DNA of 64,000 nucleotides from positions 496,001 through 560,000 of the forward strand of contig CP073276.1 of assembly GCA_038561985.1 (NCBI GenBank), given 5' to 3'. Shown here piece after piece: positions 47,664 through 57,641 of this stretch (the first letter of the stretch is position 1; each line of letters opens with the position of its first letter). The notes below the pieces were generated by a model. The model had not been told where the DNA came from. It worked only from the letters and a program-made list of their open reading frames with translations, and did no database searches. A program made the translations under genes and the position numbers. This DNA comes from Petrimonas sulfuriphila. Its GTDB lineage: Bacteria > Bacteroidota > Bacteroidia > Bacteroidales > Dysgonomonadaceae.

Positions 47664-49180
47664 GACTCTCCTCCTACCGTTAATTTACTTACCAATGCCG
47701 ACGGCATGCCACAGGTAACCGGACACGACTGTCCGTCTTTTCCACAAGTCCACGTGCCGTTATCTATTTTGTCGTTATCGGCTACCATAGTAATATCAGC
47801 CAATGCTTTCGGCCCATTACCGATGATGTTAATGTCCTTGATGGGTTGGGTTAATTTTCCGTTTTCGATAAGGTACCCCGATTTTACGAAGAACGTGAAG
47901 TCACCCGCGCCGATCTGCACCTGGCCGTTGGTGAATTTATCAACAAAGATACCGTTCTTTACCGAAGCGATAATGTCGGACTCCTTCACATTTCCTGCCT
48001 CCATGTACGTTGCGCGCATGCGTGGTATAGGCATGTTCCGGAACGATTCACGACGGCCGTTTCCGGTGGAAGCGATCCCATAATGCCTGGCGCTGATGCG
48101 GTCGTGCAGGTAGCTGGTAAGGATACCGTCCTTCACAATGTAGGTTTTCTGTCCGTATGTACCCTCATCGTCAATATTTATCGACCCGCGGTTAAACGGG
48201 ATGGTTCCGTCATCCACCACACTGATATGTTCGTTGCATATCTTCTTGTTGAGTTGTTCGGAGAAAATGGAAATATTCTTCCGGTTAAAATCAGCTTCAA
48301 ACGCGTGCCCGATAGCTTCGTGCAACAAAATCCCCGATCCGCCGGATCCCATAACCACCGGCATCTCTCCCCCTTTGGGTTTGATGGCTTTGAACAAGAT
48401 GGAAGTGTTTTCCACGGCTTCTCGGGCGATTACATCGATAATGTCATCCGACAGGAATTCGAACCCTTTCCGGTAAGCTCTCGCCGAATGACTGTTCTCA
48501 AACCTCCCGTTTTCTTCCATAATACAAACCGCGCTCAATGTTACCATCGGACGGTAATCGTAATAACTCACTCCCTCTGAGTTACAAAACAGTATGTGCG
48601 AAGTGCTATCGTTGAGCGACGCCGATACTTTTTGCACCCGTTTATCGAGCGCAAAAATCTTGTCGTTCAGTTTTTGCAGGTAGGGTGTTTTCTCTTTCAG
48701 TGCTACACCTTCCCACGGGGTGGAGATTGCGTAGCAATTTGCTTTCAACGGCCTCTCAGTCAACGAAACCGGTTTCGTCTTCACACTGCTGCTGGCAATT
48801 CGCGCAGCTGTCCGGGCAGCTTTCAGCATTTCCTCGAGAGTAACGTTCTCGATGTAGGCATATCCGGTTTGATCTCCGGAAAGGACACGCACACCCATTC
48901 CAAAATCGATGTTAGAGTTACTCCGGTTTACCGCACCGTCTTGAAGTGCTACGCTATTAGTAAACGTATGCTCAAAAAACAAATCGGCATAGTCGCCGCC
49001 TTTCTCCAGAGCCGCCGTCAACGTTTTACGAACATCGGCATGGGTTATACCAAAATGTTGCATCGCTGATGAAACCGGCGCAGCTTCCTTATTTCCAGTC
49101 AAATCGGATGCGAACGTGGGTGCAGCCACAGCCCCGGCAAGAGCCAGACCGCCAGTCCTGATAAAATTTCGTCTGTCCAT
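47660..49180 (-). CDS. TldD-like zinc metallopeptidase subunit with Tat-type signal
   Basis: A 506-residue TldD-family protein with the zinc-binding HEAIGHAFEADF motif (HExxxH). The N-terminus, MDRRNFIRTGGLALAGAVAAPTFAS, is a twin-arginine signal, unlike E. coli TldD, which is cytoplasmic. The partner TldE gene downstream has no such signal, so either the complex is exported by hitch-hiking or the two act apart. This Tat-signal form is seen in other Bacteroidetes. Role: degradation of peptides or maturation of a small substrate. Confidence 0.9.
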   Translation of the reverse strand: MDRRNFIRTGGLALAGAVAAPTFASDLTGNKEAAPVSSAMQHFGITHADVRKTLTAALEKGGDYADLFFEHTFTNSVALQDGAVNRSNSNIDFGMGVRVLSGDQTGYAYIENVTLEEMLKAARTAARIASSSVKTKPVSLTERPLKANCYAISTPWEGVALKEKTPYLQKLNDKIFALDKRVQKVSASLNDSTSHILFCNSEGVSYYDYRPMVTLSAVCIMEENGRFENSHSARAYRKGFEFLSDDIIDVIAREAVENTSILFKAIKPKGGEMPVVMGSGGSGILLHEAIGHAFEADFNRKNISIFSEQLNKKICNEHISVVDDGTIPFNRGSINIDDEGTYGQKTYIVKDGILTSYLHDRISARHYGIASTGNGRRESFRNMPIPRMRATYMEAGNVKESDIIASVKNGIFVDKFTNGQVQIGAGDFTFFVKSGYLIENGKLTQPIKDINIIGNGPKALADITMVADNDKIDNGTWTCGKDGQSCPVTCGMPSALVSKLTVGGES

Positions 49181-49434
49181 AAAGTAGATTTATTGTTGGT
49201 TTATTCTTCAAATATGATGTAAAAGTACGCAATAATTTATTATTAGACGTAAACCACAAGGATTTCATTACATCCATATTCCTGTTGAGCTTTTACTCCA
49301 TACCCCTGCTATCGTTTCCGTAAAGCAGTATCTCCTCATGTTTCATGTTTATTTCACTTTTCAAGGTTTTAATTTCATTTCCCCCACTTTTTTTGTTTAT
49401 TTTGTATTTCATTTTGTAAAAATTTGCAAAATAA

Positions 49435-49968
49435 ATGAGAAAAGAAAACATCGCATCCCTCTATAACCGTTACGTGGACGATTTGTACACGTATGCCCTC
49501 TATCTTGGTTTTGAGAAAGGGATCATTATGGATGCTATTCACGATGTATTTTGTAAATTTGCGGCCGATGAAAAGCAGCTTCAAGATGTTTCAAACCTGA
49601 AATTTTATCTTTTCAAATCACTGAAAAACAGAATATACGATATTTATAAAGCGCAAAAAAAATATATTGGATTATCAACCATTGATGCGCAGGATGCGCC
49701 TTTCAATATCCAGGTTACCATCGAGGACCGGCTTATCGACAAAGAAGAGCAGCAACAGATAAAAGACCAGCTCTCGGAAATGCTTGACAGCCTTACCGAA
49801 CGTCAACGTGAAGTGGTTTACCTACGTTATGTTCAGGAATACGATTATGCACAAATCTCCGAATTGCTGAACATCAGTATCCACGGATGCCGGAAACTTC
49901 TCTCAAAAGCCATGCAAAACCTACGTGAAAAGTACGGTGCACTCGTTTTCCTTTTTCTCTTTTCTTAA
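49435..49968 (+). CDS. ECF-type RNA polymerase sigma factor
   Basis: A 177-residue sigma-70 family factor of the Bacteroidetes ECF group. Region 2 covers about 1-75 (YNRYVDDLYTYALYLGFEKGIIMDAIHDVFCKFA) and region 4 about 110-170 (LDSLTERQREVVYLRYVQEYDYAQISELLNISIHGCRKLLSKAMQNLRE). It is followed 84 bp later by a FecR-type anti-sigma factor and then SusC/SusD. The usual model is that a signal from the SusC STN domain is passed through FecR to free this factor. The 254 bp upstream gap holds no recognised gene. Confidence 0.92.
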   Translation: MRKENIASLYNRYVDDLYTYALYLGFEKGIIMDAIHDVFCKFAADEKQLQDVSNLKFYLFKSLKNRIYDIYKAQKKYIGLSTIDAQDAPFNIQVTIEDRLIDKEEQQQIKDQLSEMLDSLTERQREVVYLRYVQEYDYAQISELLNISIHGCRKLLSKAMQNLREKYGALVFLFLFS

Positions 49969-50052
49969 CGCAAAAGTGTTAAATTTATAGGATTTCTCAA
50001 AAACAAGGGGATAAATTTTTCCCGTAGTCGTCTATTTATAAAGCGAATCTTG

Positions 50053-51240
50053 ATGCCAACTTATACACGATATACCGATTTTCTAAAAGACAAGCAGTTT
50101 ATCCGCTGGCAATTAACGCCAGATGAAGAGCTAGATGCGCATTGGGAAGGCTTTATCAAACAAAATCCGGAGTTAAAAATTGTCTTACAGCAAGCCATTG
50201 ACTACCTTAAAACAACCGGACTGAATAAAAGCACCTTAAACGAGGATGAACGTTTACGTTTGTTGAATGAAATTCAATCCACTGTCGAACGATCGTTGAA
50301 AAGAATAAAAAGCCGCCAGCTTATTCAACTCTCTGTTGCTTCCTGCGCAGCTATTACCTTACTTATTATTGGATTAAACCACTTTGTTTTCCAAGAAAAA
50401 GAGACCCAATTTTCTCCGGAACAAGAACTTATCGTTGGAAATTTATTAAACCACGAAGACATTCAACTGATTACGGACGAGAAATCGCTATCGTTCCAAA
50501 ACGATGTGCAAATGGAGTTCGATGAAAGCGGAAAAGCAAAAATCACACAGGGCAACAACGAAGGAAAAGCCGCGGAATTAACCGGAGGTAAGCAAAATAC
50601 ACTTATTGTTCCGTACGGAAAACGCTCCACGCTTACCCTCTCTGACGGCAGTAAAGTGTGGCTCAATTCCGGTTCCGTACTTGAATTTCCAGCCCAATTT
50701 ACCGAAAACAAACGGGAGGTCCGGCTGGCGTCGGGAGAAATGTATATTGAAGTGGCACCCGACAGCCAAAAACCGTTTCACGTAAGCACTTCCGATTTTA
50801 ACGTAAAGGTGTACGGCACCAAGTTCAATGTCTCCGCTTATGCCGACTCCCCACAATCGGTTGTGTTGGTGGAGGGCCGGGTAAGTTTAAAACCCGCAAA
50901 TAAAAAGGAAACTTTTTTATCGCCCAGCGAACAGGCTGTTTATGCTGATAACGGTACCTTCAACACACATAAAGTAGATGTAAATCAGTTTATCAGCTGG
51001 AAAAATGGTTACCTGGAATTCGATAAAACCCCTATGACGGAAGTCCTGAAACAAATCGGAAGGTATTACAACCTCTCTTTTGACTTCGATAACGATGTGA
51101 ATCTACAGAGGCGCACCTGTACCGGAAAAATTTATCTCTCAGAAAACCTGGATAACATAATGGCCACGGTAGGACTGCTGTCCTCAACTAAATACATAAA
51201 AGACAACGATCAAGTATTTATAATTAACGAACCCAATTAA
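50053..51240 (+). CDS. FecR-family anti-sigma factor
   Basis: A 395-residue protein with one transmembrane helix (about 90-112, LIQLSVASCAAITLLIIGLNHFVF). The N-terminal cytoplasmic part would bind the sigma factor. Outside is the FecR domain (LIVPYGKRSTLTLSDGSKVWLNSGSVLEFP, then REVRLASGEMYIEVAPDSQKPFHVSTSDFNVKVYGTKFNVSAY) and a C-terminal STN-binding-like domain (DUF4974 type). The ATG at 50053 is preferred over the TTG just before it. It transmits receptor occupancy to the ECF sigma encoded upstream. Confidence 0.92.
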   Translation: MPTYTRYTDFLKDKQFIRWQLTPDEELDAHWEGFIKQNPELKIVLQQAIDYLKTTGLNKSTLNEDERLRLLNEIQSTVERSLKRIKSRQLIQLSVASCAAITLLIIGLNHFVFQEKETQFSPEQELIVGNLLNHEDIQLITDEKSLSFQNDVQMEFDESGKAKITQGNNEGKAAELTGGKQNTLIVPYGKRSTLTLSDGSKVWLNSGSVLEFPAQFTENKREVRLASGEMYIEVAPDSQKPFHVSTSDFNVKVYGTKFNVSAYADSPQSVVLVEGRVSLKPANKKETFLSPSEQAVYADNGTFNTHKVDVNQFISWKNGYLEFDKTPMTEVLKQIGRYYNLSFDFDNDVNLQRRTCTGKIYLSENLDNIMATVGLLSSTKYIKDNDQVFIINEPN

Positions 51241-51369
51241 ACTTTAAGCCTATGCACAAAGACAGATGATAATAACAAAAAACAAAAAAGCCGAACGATA
51301 CTGCGAATAACGTCCGGCCAAATTGAATTTAATTACCTGGATTATTAATAATTAAAATCGTACAAAGAT

Positions 51370-54300
51370 ATGAATAAACATTGTATTGAGGGGAGAGAGT
51401 CTCTCAATAATTTTAAACACGTTCTAAGAATCATGAGAATTACCTTGTCCTTCTTATTTTTCTGCATATTGTTCTCCTCAGCGTCAAACAGTTATTCTCA
51501 GGAATTTACCATCAAATCAAAAACGGCTTCTATAAAAGAAGTGTGTAAGGAGATTGAAAAAGGAAGCGGTTATGTTTTCGTTTTCTCTGATAACTGTGAG
51601 AAGCTGATTGATAAGAAAGTAAACGTTGAAGCTAACTCAAAAGATGTGATGGAAGTTCTGGATGCAGTATTATCCAGTACAGGACTCACATATAAAATAT
51701 TGGATAAACAAATCGTTGTCTACAAATCCACAGAAACCACTCCGTCTGTAGCTGTTGAACAACCGAACATGAACATCATTCAACAACCGGCCAAAAAGCA
51801 AATAACCGGTAAAATAGTGGATGTACAAGGAGAAGCCATAATTGGAGCAAATATTATTGAAAAAGGATCTATTGATAATGGGACCGTTACAGATATCGAT
51901 GGAAATTTTTCAATCTCTGTATTGCCAAATTCAATTTTAGAAATCTCATATATTGGCTATATTTCACAAGAAGTCTACACCAGAGAAGGTCAAAAATTGA
52001 ATATCATATTAGAAGAAGATCTTAAAAGTTTAGATGAAATTGTTGTAATTGGGTATGGGTCTGTTCGTAGAAAAGATTTAACAGGAGCGGTAAGTAGAGT
52101 AGATCTTGAAGATAATCCCGTATCATTAACTCCTAACACGAATGTAATACAAGCACTAAGAGCGACAACACCGGGTTTAAATATCGGAACTGTTAATACT
52201 TCAGGAGGAAGTCCCTCAATGTTAATTAGAGGTCAAAACTCTTTATCCGCATCAAATAATCCATTAATTGTTGTTGATGGGGTTGTTTTTTTAGGTAACA
52301 TAAATGATATTAATCCTGCTGACATTGCTTCGGTTGATGTTCTGAAAGACGCGTCTTCTGCTGCAGTTTACGGATCAAGAGCTGCGAATGGTGTGATTTC
52401 ATTCACAACTAAAAGAGGAAAAACTGATAAGCCTACACTGAGTTTCACATCTACTGCTGGTATGCTAATTTGGAATACAAAACCAAAAATGATGAGTTTG
52501 GAAGACCAACTTGAGAGAATTAAATATAATACGGGTGTACAAGATCCTTTGGATTGGATGTATCAAAATGAAGCATATAATTATGAACATGGAATTGTAA
52601 CGAATTGGCCTGATTATTTTTCCAGAACTGGATATGTTACAGATAATCAATTAAATATATCTGGTGGAACCGAAAAAATAAATTATTACTTATCAGCTGG
52701 ATACACAGACCAAGAGGGTGTAATAGTTGGGGATGATTATGATAGAATCTCTGTTAAGGGTAAAATAAACACAGATATCACTAGCTGGCTTGAAATTGGT
52801 CTTGATGGTTCTTTTAATAGATCGGATTATTCTGGGATTGGCGCTTCTATAAATACATACATGATGGGTGATAGCTATTTTTCTCCTTATAGAGGGTATC
52901 CTGAAGATAATATTAAAAAATATGAAAAATGGCCTAGAACTGAAAGTAGACCAGGGCATGTTTCAGATAATCCACTTTGGCTTACACAAGATGAAGTGGC
53001 GGATGATGTTGATATTACTGATGCATATCGACTAGCAACTTTTGCAAATATTGAATTTCCCTTTATCAAAGGTTTAAGTTATCGAATTAATTATGTCACA
53101 AATCTTCGTCAAATCAAACAAGAAAGATTCATTTACGAAGATCATTTTATTGCAGGAGGACCTATGTGGGATTTGAATCGATATTCACCCTCTACGATTC
53201 AAGGTTATTTACCACTAGCAAATGGAACAATCACCCATAGGAATATATATAATTATGTTTTTGACAACATTATAAATTATAAGCGAACTTTTGATAAACA
53301 TGCGCTTGATGTGACATTAGTTGCAACAAGAGACCATCAAGGAGATAGAGGCTTCACCATGAAAGGAAATGATTTTGAAGCTATAGGAAATACTCTTTTA
53401 GGAATAGATGGAATTGCTCTAGCAACAAATCAAACAATTTCAAACTCATTTACAGAAAACTTCAATATTGGTTATTTAGCCCGATTAAATTATGTATTTA
53501 ATAATAGATATCATTTCACATCCTCATTCAGGAGGGATGGATCATCGGTTTTTGGTGCAGATAATAAATGGGGTAACTTCCCATCTGTAGGTGTTGCTTG
53601 GACTATTTCTGAAGAAAATTTCATGAAAAGTATAAAGCCTATAGATTATCTAAAAATTAGGATGTCATATGGTAAAAATGGTAATCAGGGAATTTCTGCA
53701 TACGAAACCCTCGCGCGCGTGAATTCTGGATCTGCTGCTAATTTACGTTATCAATGGGGAGATCAACCAGGCACTTCACACTACGGTATGACGATTTCTT
53801 CACTTGGAAATTCTACTTTAGGATGGGAAACTACAACCTCTTTGAACTGGGGTTTAGAAGCTGTGTTACTTGATCAGCGTGTATTTTTAGATATAGATTA
53901 TTATACATCCAAAACATATGATCAACTTTTTACTAGACAAATTCCTGCTATGAGTGGATTCACTTCTATTAGAGCTAGTATGGGTCAGGTTGATAATAGG
54001 GGTATAGAAATCGGATTACGCACAATTAACATTGAAAATAAAGATTTTACCTGGTCTTCTAATCTTACATTTTGGCAAAACCGGAATATTCTTGCCGATT
54101 TGTATGGCGATGGAAAAGATGATATTGCAAACAATCTATTTATAGATAAATCACTTGGTGCAATTTATGGATATGAGTTTGTAGGTATAGTGCAAAAAGA
54201 TGACACCGAATACATAGCAAATACAGGCTCAAGACCTGGCGATGTTAAATGGAAAGATTTAAATAATGATGGAAAGATAACTGCTGCAGATGATAGGAAA

Positions 54301-54792
54301 ATATTAGGATATATCAAAGAAAACTTCAGGCTAAATCTTTCGAATACTCTTAATTATAAAAACTTTGAATTGTATATTCATCTTTCGGGTATTTTTGGTG
54401 GTGGTAAAGATAATTACTTCTTAGCTGCAAATCCAACAGCTTTTCTATCAGGAGATGAACAGGCACAGTTGTATCACCCTTTAGCTAAAATTTCTTATTG
54501 GACACCAGACAATCCTAGTAATAAATATCCTTCACCTCATTATGTAAGTAACATGTTTCAAGGATATCAGTCTCGTACTTTTGTTAGAGTACAAGACATT
54601 ACCTTATCACATGATTTTAATGCTAACTGGCTAAATAAAATAAAAATAAGCAGCCTACGATTATATCTAACAGCTCAACACTTATATACTTTTACTGGTT
54701 GGGATGGTGATCCAGAATCGGGCATAGGAGCAATCAGTTCAAATTACCCTGTACCTGCTTCATTATCAGCTGGTTTGAATATTAAATTTTAA
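51370..54792 (+). CDS. SusC/RagA-type TonB-dependent transporter with STN signalling domain
   Basis: A 1140-residue outer membrane transporter. A signal peptide (LSFLFFCILFSSASNSYSQ) is followed by an STN domain (about 45-125) that contacts the FecR protein. Then come a carboxypeptidase-regulatory-like domain (about 145-225), the TonB-box/plug start (LDEIVVIGYGSVRRKDLTGAV) and the barrel to the C-terminal KF. From about base 51800 the gene becomes visibly richer in A and T than its own start and the sigma/fecR genes before it. It pairs with the SusD gene 20 bp downstream and imports the substrate that SusD captures. Confidence 0.93.
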   Translation: MNKHCIEGRESLNNFKHVLRIMRITLSFLFFCILFSSASNSYSQEFTIKSKTASIKEVCKEIEKGSGYVFVFSDNCEKLIDKKVNVEANSKDVMEVLDAVLSSTGLTYKILDKQIVVYKSTETTPSVAVEQPNMNIIQQPAKKQITGKIVDVQGEAIIGANIIEKGSIDNGTVTDIDGNFSISVLPNSILEISYIGYISQEVYTREGQKLNIILEEDLKSLDEIVVIGYGSVRRKDLTGAVSRVDLEDNPVSLTPNTNVIQALRATTPGLNIGTVNTSGGSPSMLIRGQNSLSASNNPLIVVDGVVFLGNINDINPADIASVDVLKDASSAAVYGSRAANGVISFTTKRGKTDKPTLSFTSTAGMLIWNTKPKMMSLEDQLERIKYNTGVQDPLDWMYQNEAYNYEHGIVTNWPDYFSRTGYVTDNQLNISGGTEKINYYLSAGYTDQEGVIVGDDYDRISVKGKINTDITSWLEIGLDGSFNRSDYSGIGASINTYMMGDSYFSPYRGYPEDNIKKYEKWPRTESRPGHVSDNPLWLTQDEVADDVDITDAYRLATFANIEFPFIKGLSYRINYVTNLRQIKQERFIYEDHFIAGGPMWDLNRYSPSTIQGYLPLANGTITHRNIYNYVFDNIINYKRTFDKHALDVTLVATRDHQGDRGFTMKGNDFEAIGNTLLGIDGIALATNQTISNSFTENFNIGYLARLNYVFNNRYHFTSSFRRDGSSVFGADNKWGNFPSVGVAWTISEENFMKSIKPIDYLKIRMSYGKNGNQGISAYETLARVNSGSAANLRYQWGDQPGTSHYGMTISSLGNSTLGWETTTSLNWGLEAVLLDQRVFLDIDYYTSKTYDQLFTRQIPAMSGFTSIRASMGQVDNRGIEIGLRTINIENKDFTWSSNLTFWQNRNILADLYGDGKDDIANNLFIDKSLGAIYGYEFVGIVQKDDTEYIANTGSRPGDVKWKDLNNDGKITAADDRKILGYIKENFRLNLSNTLNYKNFELYIHLSGIFGGGKDNYFLAANPTAFLSGDEQAQLYHPLAKISYWTPDNPSNKYPSPHYVSNMFQGYQSRTFVRVQDITLSHDFNANWLNKIKISSLRLYLTAQHLYTFTGWDGDPESGIGAISSNYPVPASLSAGLNIKF

Positions 54793-54812
54793 CAAATGAA
54801 ATATAAATAATT

Positions 54813-56510
54813 ATGAAATCTAAAATATTTGTATATTTAATAATATGTTCATTACTGGTAGTAACAGGATGTGAAAGTGATAAGGAATTCTTAACAGAAA
54901 AACCAAGGACCTTTTTTACTCTTGAGAATGCTTTCTCTACTCCTGCTCAAGTTGATGCAGTATTGATATCATGCTATAGATTAACTAGGCAAAATCAGGT
55001 AATAAGTAGTAACACTAGTCGCATATTAAATGGATTGGGAACTGATGTACTCGATGTTCCAGAATTAAGAATTGGAACAACTTTTTCAGATTATGCGAGA
55101 TTGAATCCAACCCATGGTGATTATAATACCATCTTTAATAAATATTATGATATTATTTCAAAAGCTAATACTGCGCTCTATGCCGCAGAATTAGAAAATA
55201 TAGCCTGGGGATCTGATCAAGAGAAAAATTATGCAATTGCGCAAGCTAAGTTTTTTCGTGGATACGCATACCGCAGTTTGGGGATGCTATTTGGAGGTGT
55301 ACCAATTGTTGATGCAATCATAACTTATCCAAAATTAGATTTTGTAAGATCCTCTACAATCGAAACCTATCAATTTGCAATTGATGATTTGGAAAGCAGT
55401 GTGCAATATTTACCAGAAAAATCTACACAGCCAGGTAGAATTGTTAAAGGTGCTGCTCAACATTTTTTAGTTGAATTATACATTGCAATGGGAATTGAAG
55501 CTGAAGAGGAAGGTAAAAGTGGAGAATCAATGTATGATAAAGCATTACAAATTGCGAATCAATTGATAGATGGAGGCACTTATTCCTTAATGACTGAAAG
55601 ATTTGGAACTCGTAAAGATCAAGTTAGTAATTGGTCTGGAACAGCCGATGTTTATTGGGACTTATTTCAAGAAGGTAATGTTAACTATCAAGATGGCAAT
55701 AAAGAATCTATATGGGCATATCAAATAGATTTCACCGCATACTTATCAGAAGACTCACAGTCAAAAATTGAGTACCCAAGAGATTATGTTCCATTATTAC
55801 GCTTGGTTGAAGGAATGACGGGAGAAGGTGATGATGTTGGTGGTAGAGGAGTATGCTTTGCAGCCCCTACAATGCATGTACGTGATGGTGTTTGGGAAGG
55901 AAAATACAATAAAGATAATAGAAACGCAGAACATAATATTTGGAGAAATTTCAAATATAATGATCCAACTCATCCAAAATTTGGAGAACCCTATCCTTGG
56001 TCTGAGTATTATAAAACCGATTATAATAGATCAATGGTTTACCCAATTCATGCTAAAGTCACAACTGATCCTGGTACATGGACTGGATTACAACAAGGAG
56101 AAAACAGAAGTAATCTATTTCGTGATGAATATGCAGTTCGTTTAGCTGAAACTATATTATTACGTGCAGAAATATATTACAGGAAAGGACAACTACAAAA
56201 TGCAGCCAATGATATAAATTTAATAAGAAGCAGAGCAAAAGCTGAATACATGGTTACAGCTGTTGATGTAAACCTAGACCTCATTTTAGATGAACGTATC
56301 AGAGAACTTTATATTGAAGAAGACAGATGGCATACATTATTAAGAATGAGAGGTACGGTAGCTGTTGATAGAATAAGAAAGTACGCTTTTTGGCCGTTTA
56401 CTAGAACATCTTTAACTTGGGATTTTAATAAATGGCCTATCCCTCAAGGAGCAATCGATAGAAATATTGATGCAGTATTGGAACAGAACCCTGGGTGGAC
56501 GCAATTCTAG
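54813..56510 (+). CDS. SusD/RagB-type substrate-binding lipoprotein
   Basis: A 565-residue surface lipoprotein that caps the SusC barrel and binds the substrate. The lipobox is LVVTGC (C near residue 20). The TPR-like helical core shows YAIAQAKFFRGYAYRSLGMLFGGVPIV, and the conserved C-terminal RLAETILLRAEIYYRKGQLQNAANDINLIRSRA, with LILDERIRELYIEEDRWHTLLRM. It lies 20 bp after susC and ends with a strong hairpin before the hydrolase genes. Its AT-rich codon use matches the barrel part of susC. Confidence 0.93.
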   Translation: MKSKIFVYLIICSLLVVTGCESDKEFLTEKPRTFFTLENAFSTPAQVDAVLISCYRLTRQNQVISSNTSRILNGLGTDVLDVPELRIGTTFSDYARLNPTHGDYNTIFNKYYDIISKANTALYAAELENIAWGSDQEKNYAIAQAKFFRGYAYRSLGMLFGGVPIVDAIITYPKLDFVRSSTIETYQFAIDDLESSVQYLPEKSTQPGRIVKGAAQHFLVELYIAMGIEAEEEGKSGESMYDKALQIANQLIDGGTYSLMTERFGTRKDQVSNWSGTADVYWDLFQEGNVNYQDGNKESIWAYQIDFTAYLSEDSQSKIEYPRDYVPLLRLVEGMTGEGDDVGGRGVCFAAPTMHVRDGVWEGKYNKDNRNAEHNIWRNFKYNDPTHPKFGEPYPWSEYYKTDYNRSMVYPIHAKVTTDPGTWTGLQQGENRSNLFRDEYAVRLAETILLRAEIYYRKGQLQNAANDINLIRSRAKAEYMVTAVDVNLDLILDERIRELYIEEDRWHTLLRMRGTVAVDRIRKYAFWPFTRTSLTWDFNKWPIPQGAIDRNIDAVLEQNPGWTQF

Positions 56511-56519
56511 ATTTTAATT

Positions 56520-56551
56520 AGTTGCGTAATATTTAAAAATATTACGCAACT
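56520..56551 (+). terminator. Perfect hairpin after susD
   Basis: AGTTGCGTAATATTT (56520-56534) and its exact complement (56537-56551) form a 15 bp stem, 10 bp after the susD stop. It may cut the level of the downstream hydrolases relative to SusCD. Confidence 0.7.
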
Positions 56552-56573
56552 TCATTTTCAAAATAACAATAAC

Positions 56574-57554
56574 ATGACTAACGTTTACAAATTATTTTTT
56601 ATTCTTCTCTTTATAGTAGTGATATCATCTTGCCAAACTCAAAAAGAAGATGTTATAACAGTTATTTTTGATACTGACATGGAATCCGATGTGGATGATG
56701 TGGGGGCTCTTGCAATGCTACATGCACTTGCGGACAACAATGAAATTAAAATCTTAAGCGTAATAAGTTGCGCAAAAAACCCATGGAGTATTGTATGTGC
56801 AGATCGAATAAATAATTACTTTAATCGTGGAGATATACCTCTTGGTCAACTAAATAAGCCAGGTGTTGATAGAGAATCAAAGTATGCTCAGCAAATAGCA
56901 ACAGAATTTCCTGGAAGCATAGAATCTTCTAATGATGCTTTTGATGCGGTGGAACTATATAGAAAAACATTGGCTTCTCAACCAGACAATAGTGTAACAA
57001 TTATTACTGTAGGGTATTTAACTAATTTACGTGATTTGCTTTCAAGTAATTCAGATAAATATAGTAAGCTATCCGGTAGAGACCTTGTAAAACAAAAGGT
57101 CCGTAAATGGATCTGTATGGGTGGAATGTTCCCTGAAGGAAGAGAAGCAAATATTAGATGGGATACCGATGCTTCAATTGAAGTAGTTGAAAATTGGCCT
57201 TCAGAAATTGTTTTTAGCGGGTGGGAAATAGGGAATTTAGATACAGGAGACGATATTCGTAATTTGCCTGATTCAAGCCCTATTAAACGTGCCTATGAAT
57301 TATATGGTCGCATTCCGCATAAAAGTTGGGACCAGGTTGCTACTCTATATGCAATAAAAAGCTATGAGGGAGAAAACAGTTCAAGTTATTGGAAATTATC
57401 TGAGCTGGGAAGAATTGTAATTGATAAAAACGATGGAAGTAATACTTGGGAAGATGATGAAAATGGATCTCATCGCTATTTAATTCAGATTGGATCGGAC
57501 AATGACATCGCAAGTGAAATAAATGCATTAATGATGCACATTCCTAATCAGTAA
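56574..57554 (+). CDS. Nucleoside-hydrolase-like lipoprotein, first copy
   Basis: A 326-residue protein with a lipoprotein signal (LFIVVISSCQ, C about 20), followed at once by VIFDTDMESDVDDVGALAMLHALAD. This is a variant of the nucleoside hydrolase calcium-binding motif (DTDxGxDD) with aspartates in the right places. Further on are TVGYLTNLRDLL and a C-terminal block IRNLPDSSPIKRAYELYG. It is placed with the nucleoside hydrolase-like superfamily, which splits the N-glycosidic bond of nucleosides, but these periplasmic relatives may act on other sugars. It follows susD after 63 bp. Confidence 0.82.
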   Translation: MTNVYKLFFILLFIVVISSCQTQKEDVITVIFDTDMESDVDDVGALAMLHALADNNEIKILSVISCAKNPWSIVCADRINNYFNRGDIPLGQLNKPGVDRESKYAQQIATEFPGSIESSNDAFDAVELYRKTLASQPDNSVTIITVGYLTNLRDLLSSNSDKYSKLSGRDLVKQKVRKWICMGGMFPEGREANIRWDTDASIEVVENWPSEIVFSGWEIGNLDTGDDIRNLPDSSPIKRAYELYGRIPHKSWDQVATLYAIKSYEGENSSSYWKLSELGRIVIDKNDGSNTWEDDENGSHRYLIQIGSDNDIASEINALMMHIPNQ

Positions 57555-57641
57555 AAAAAACAAAATATTGAAGTATTCATTCTCGTTAAAGCTATTGAGA
57601 GACCATCGCATTCATTAATCTAATTTTAAAAACTGATTCGT

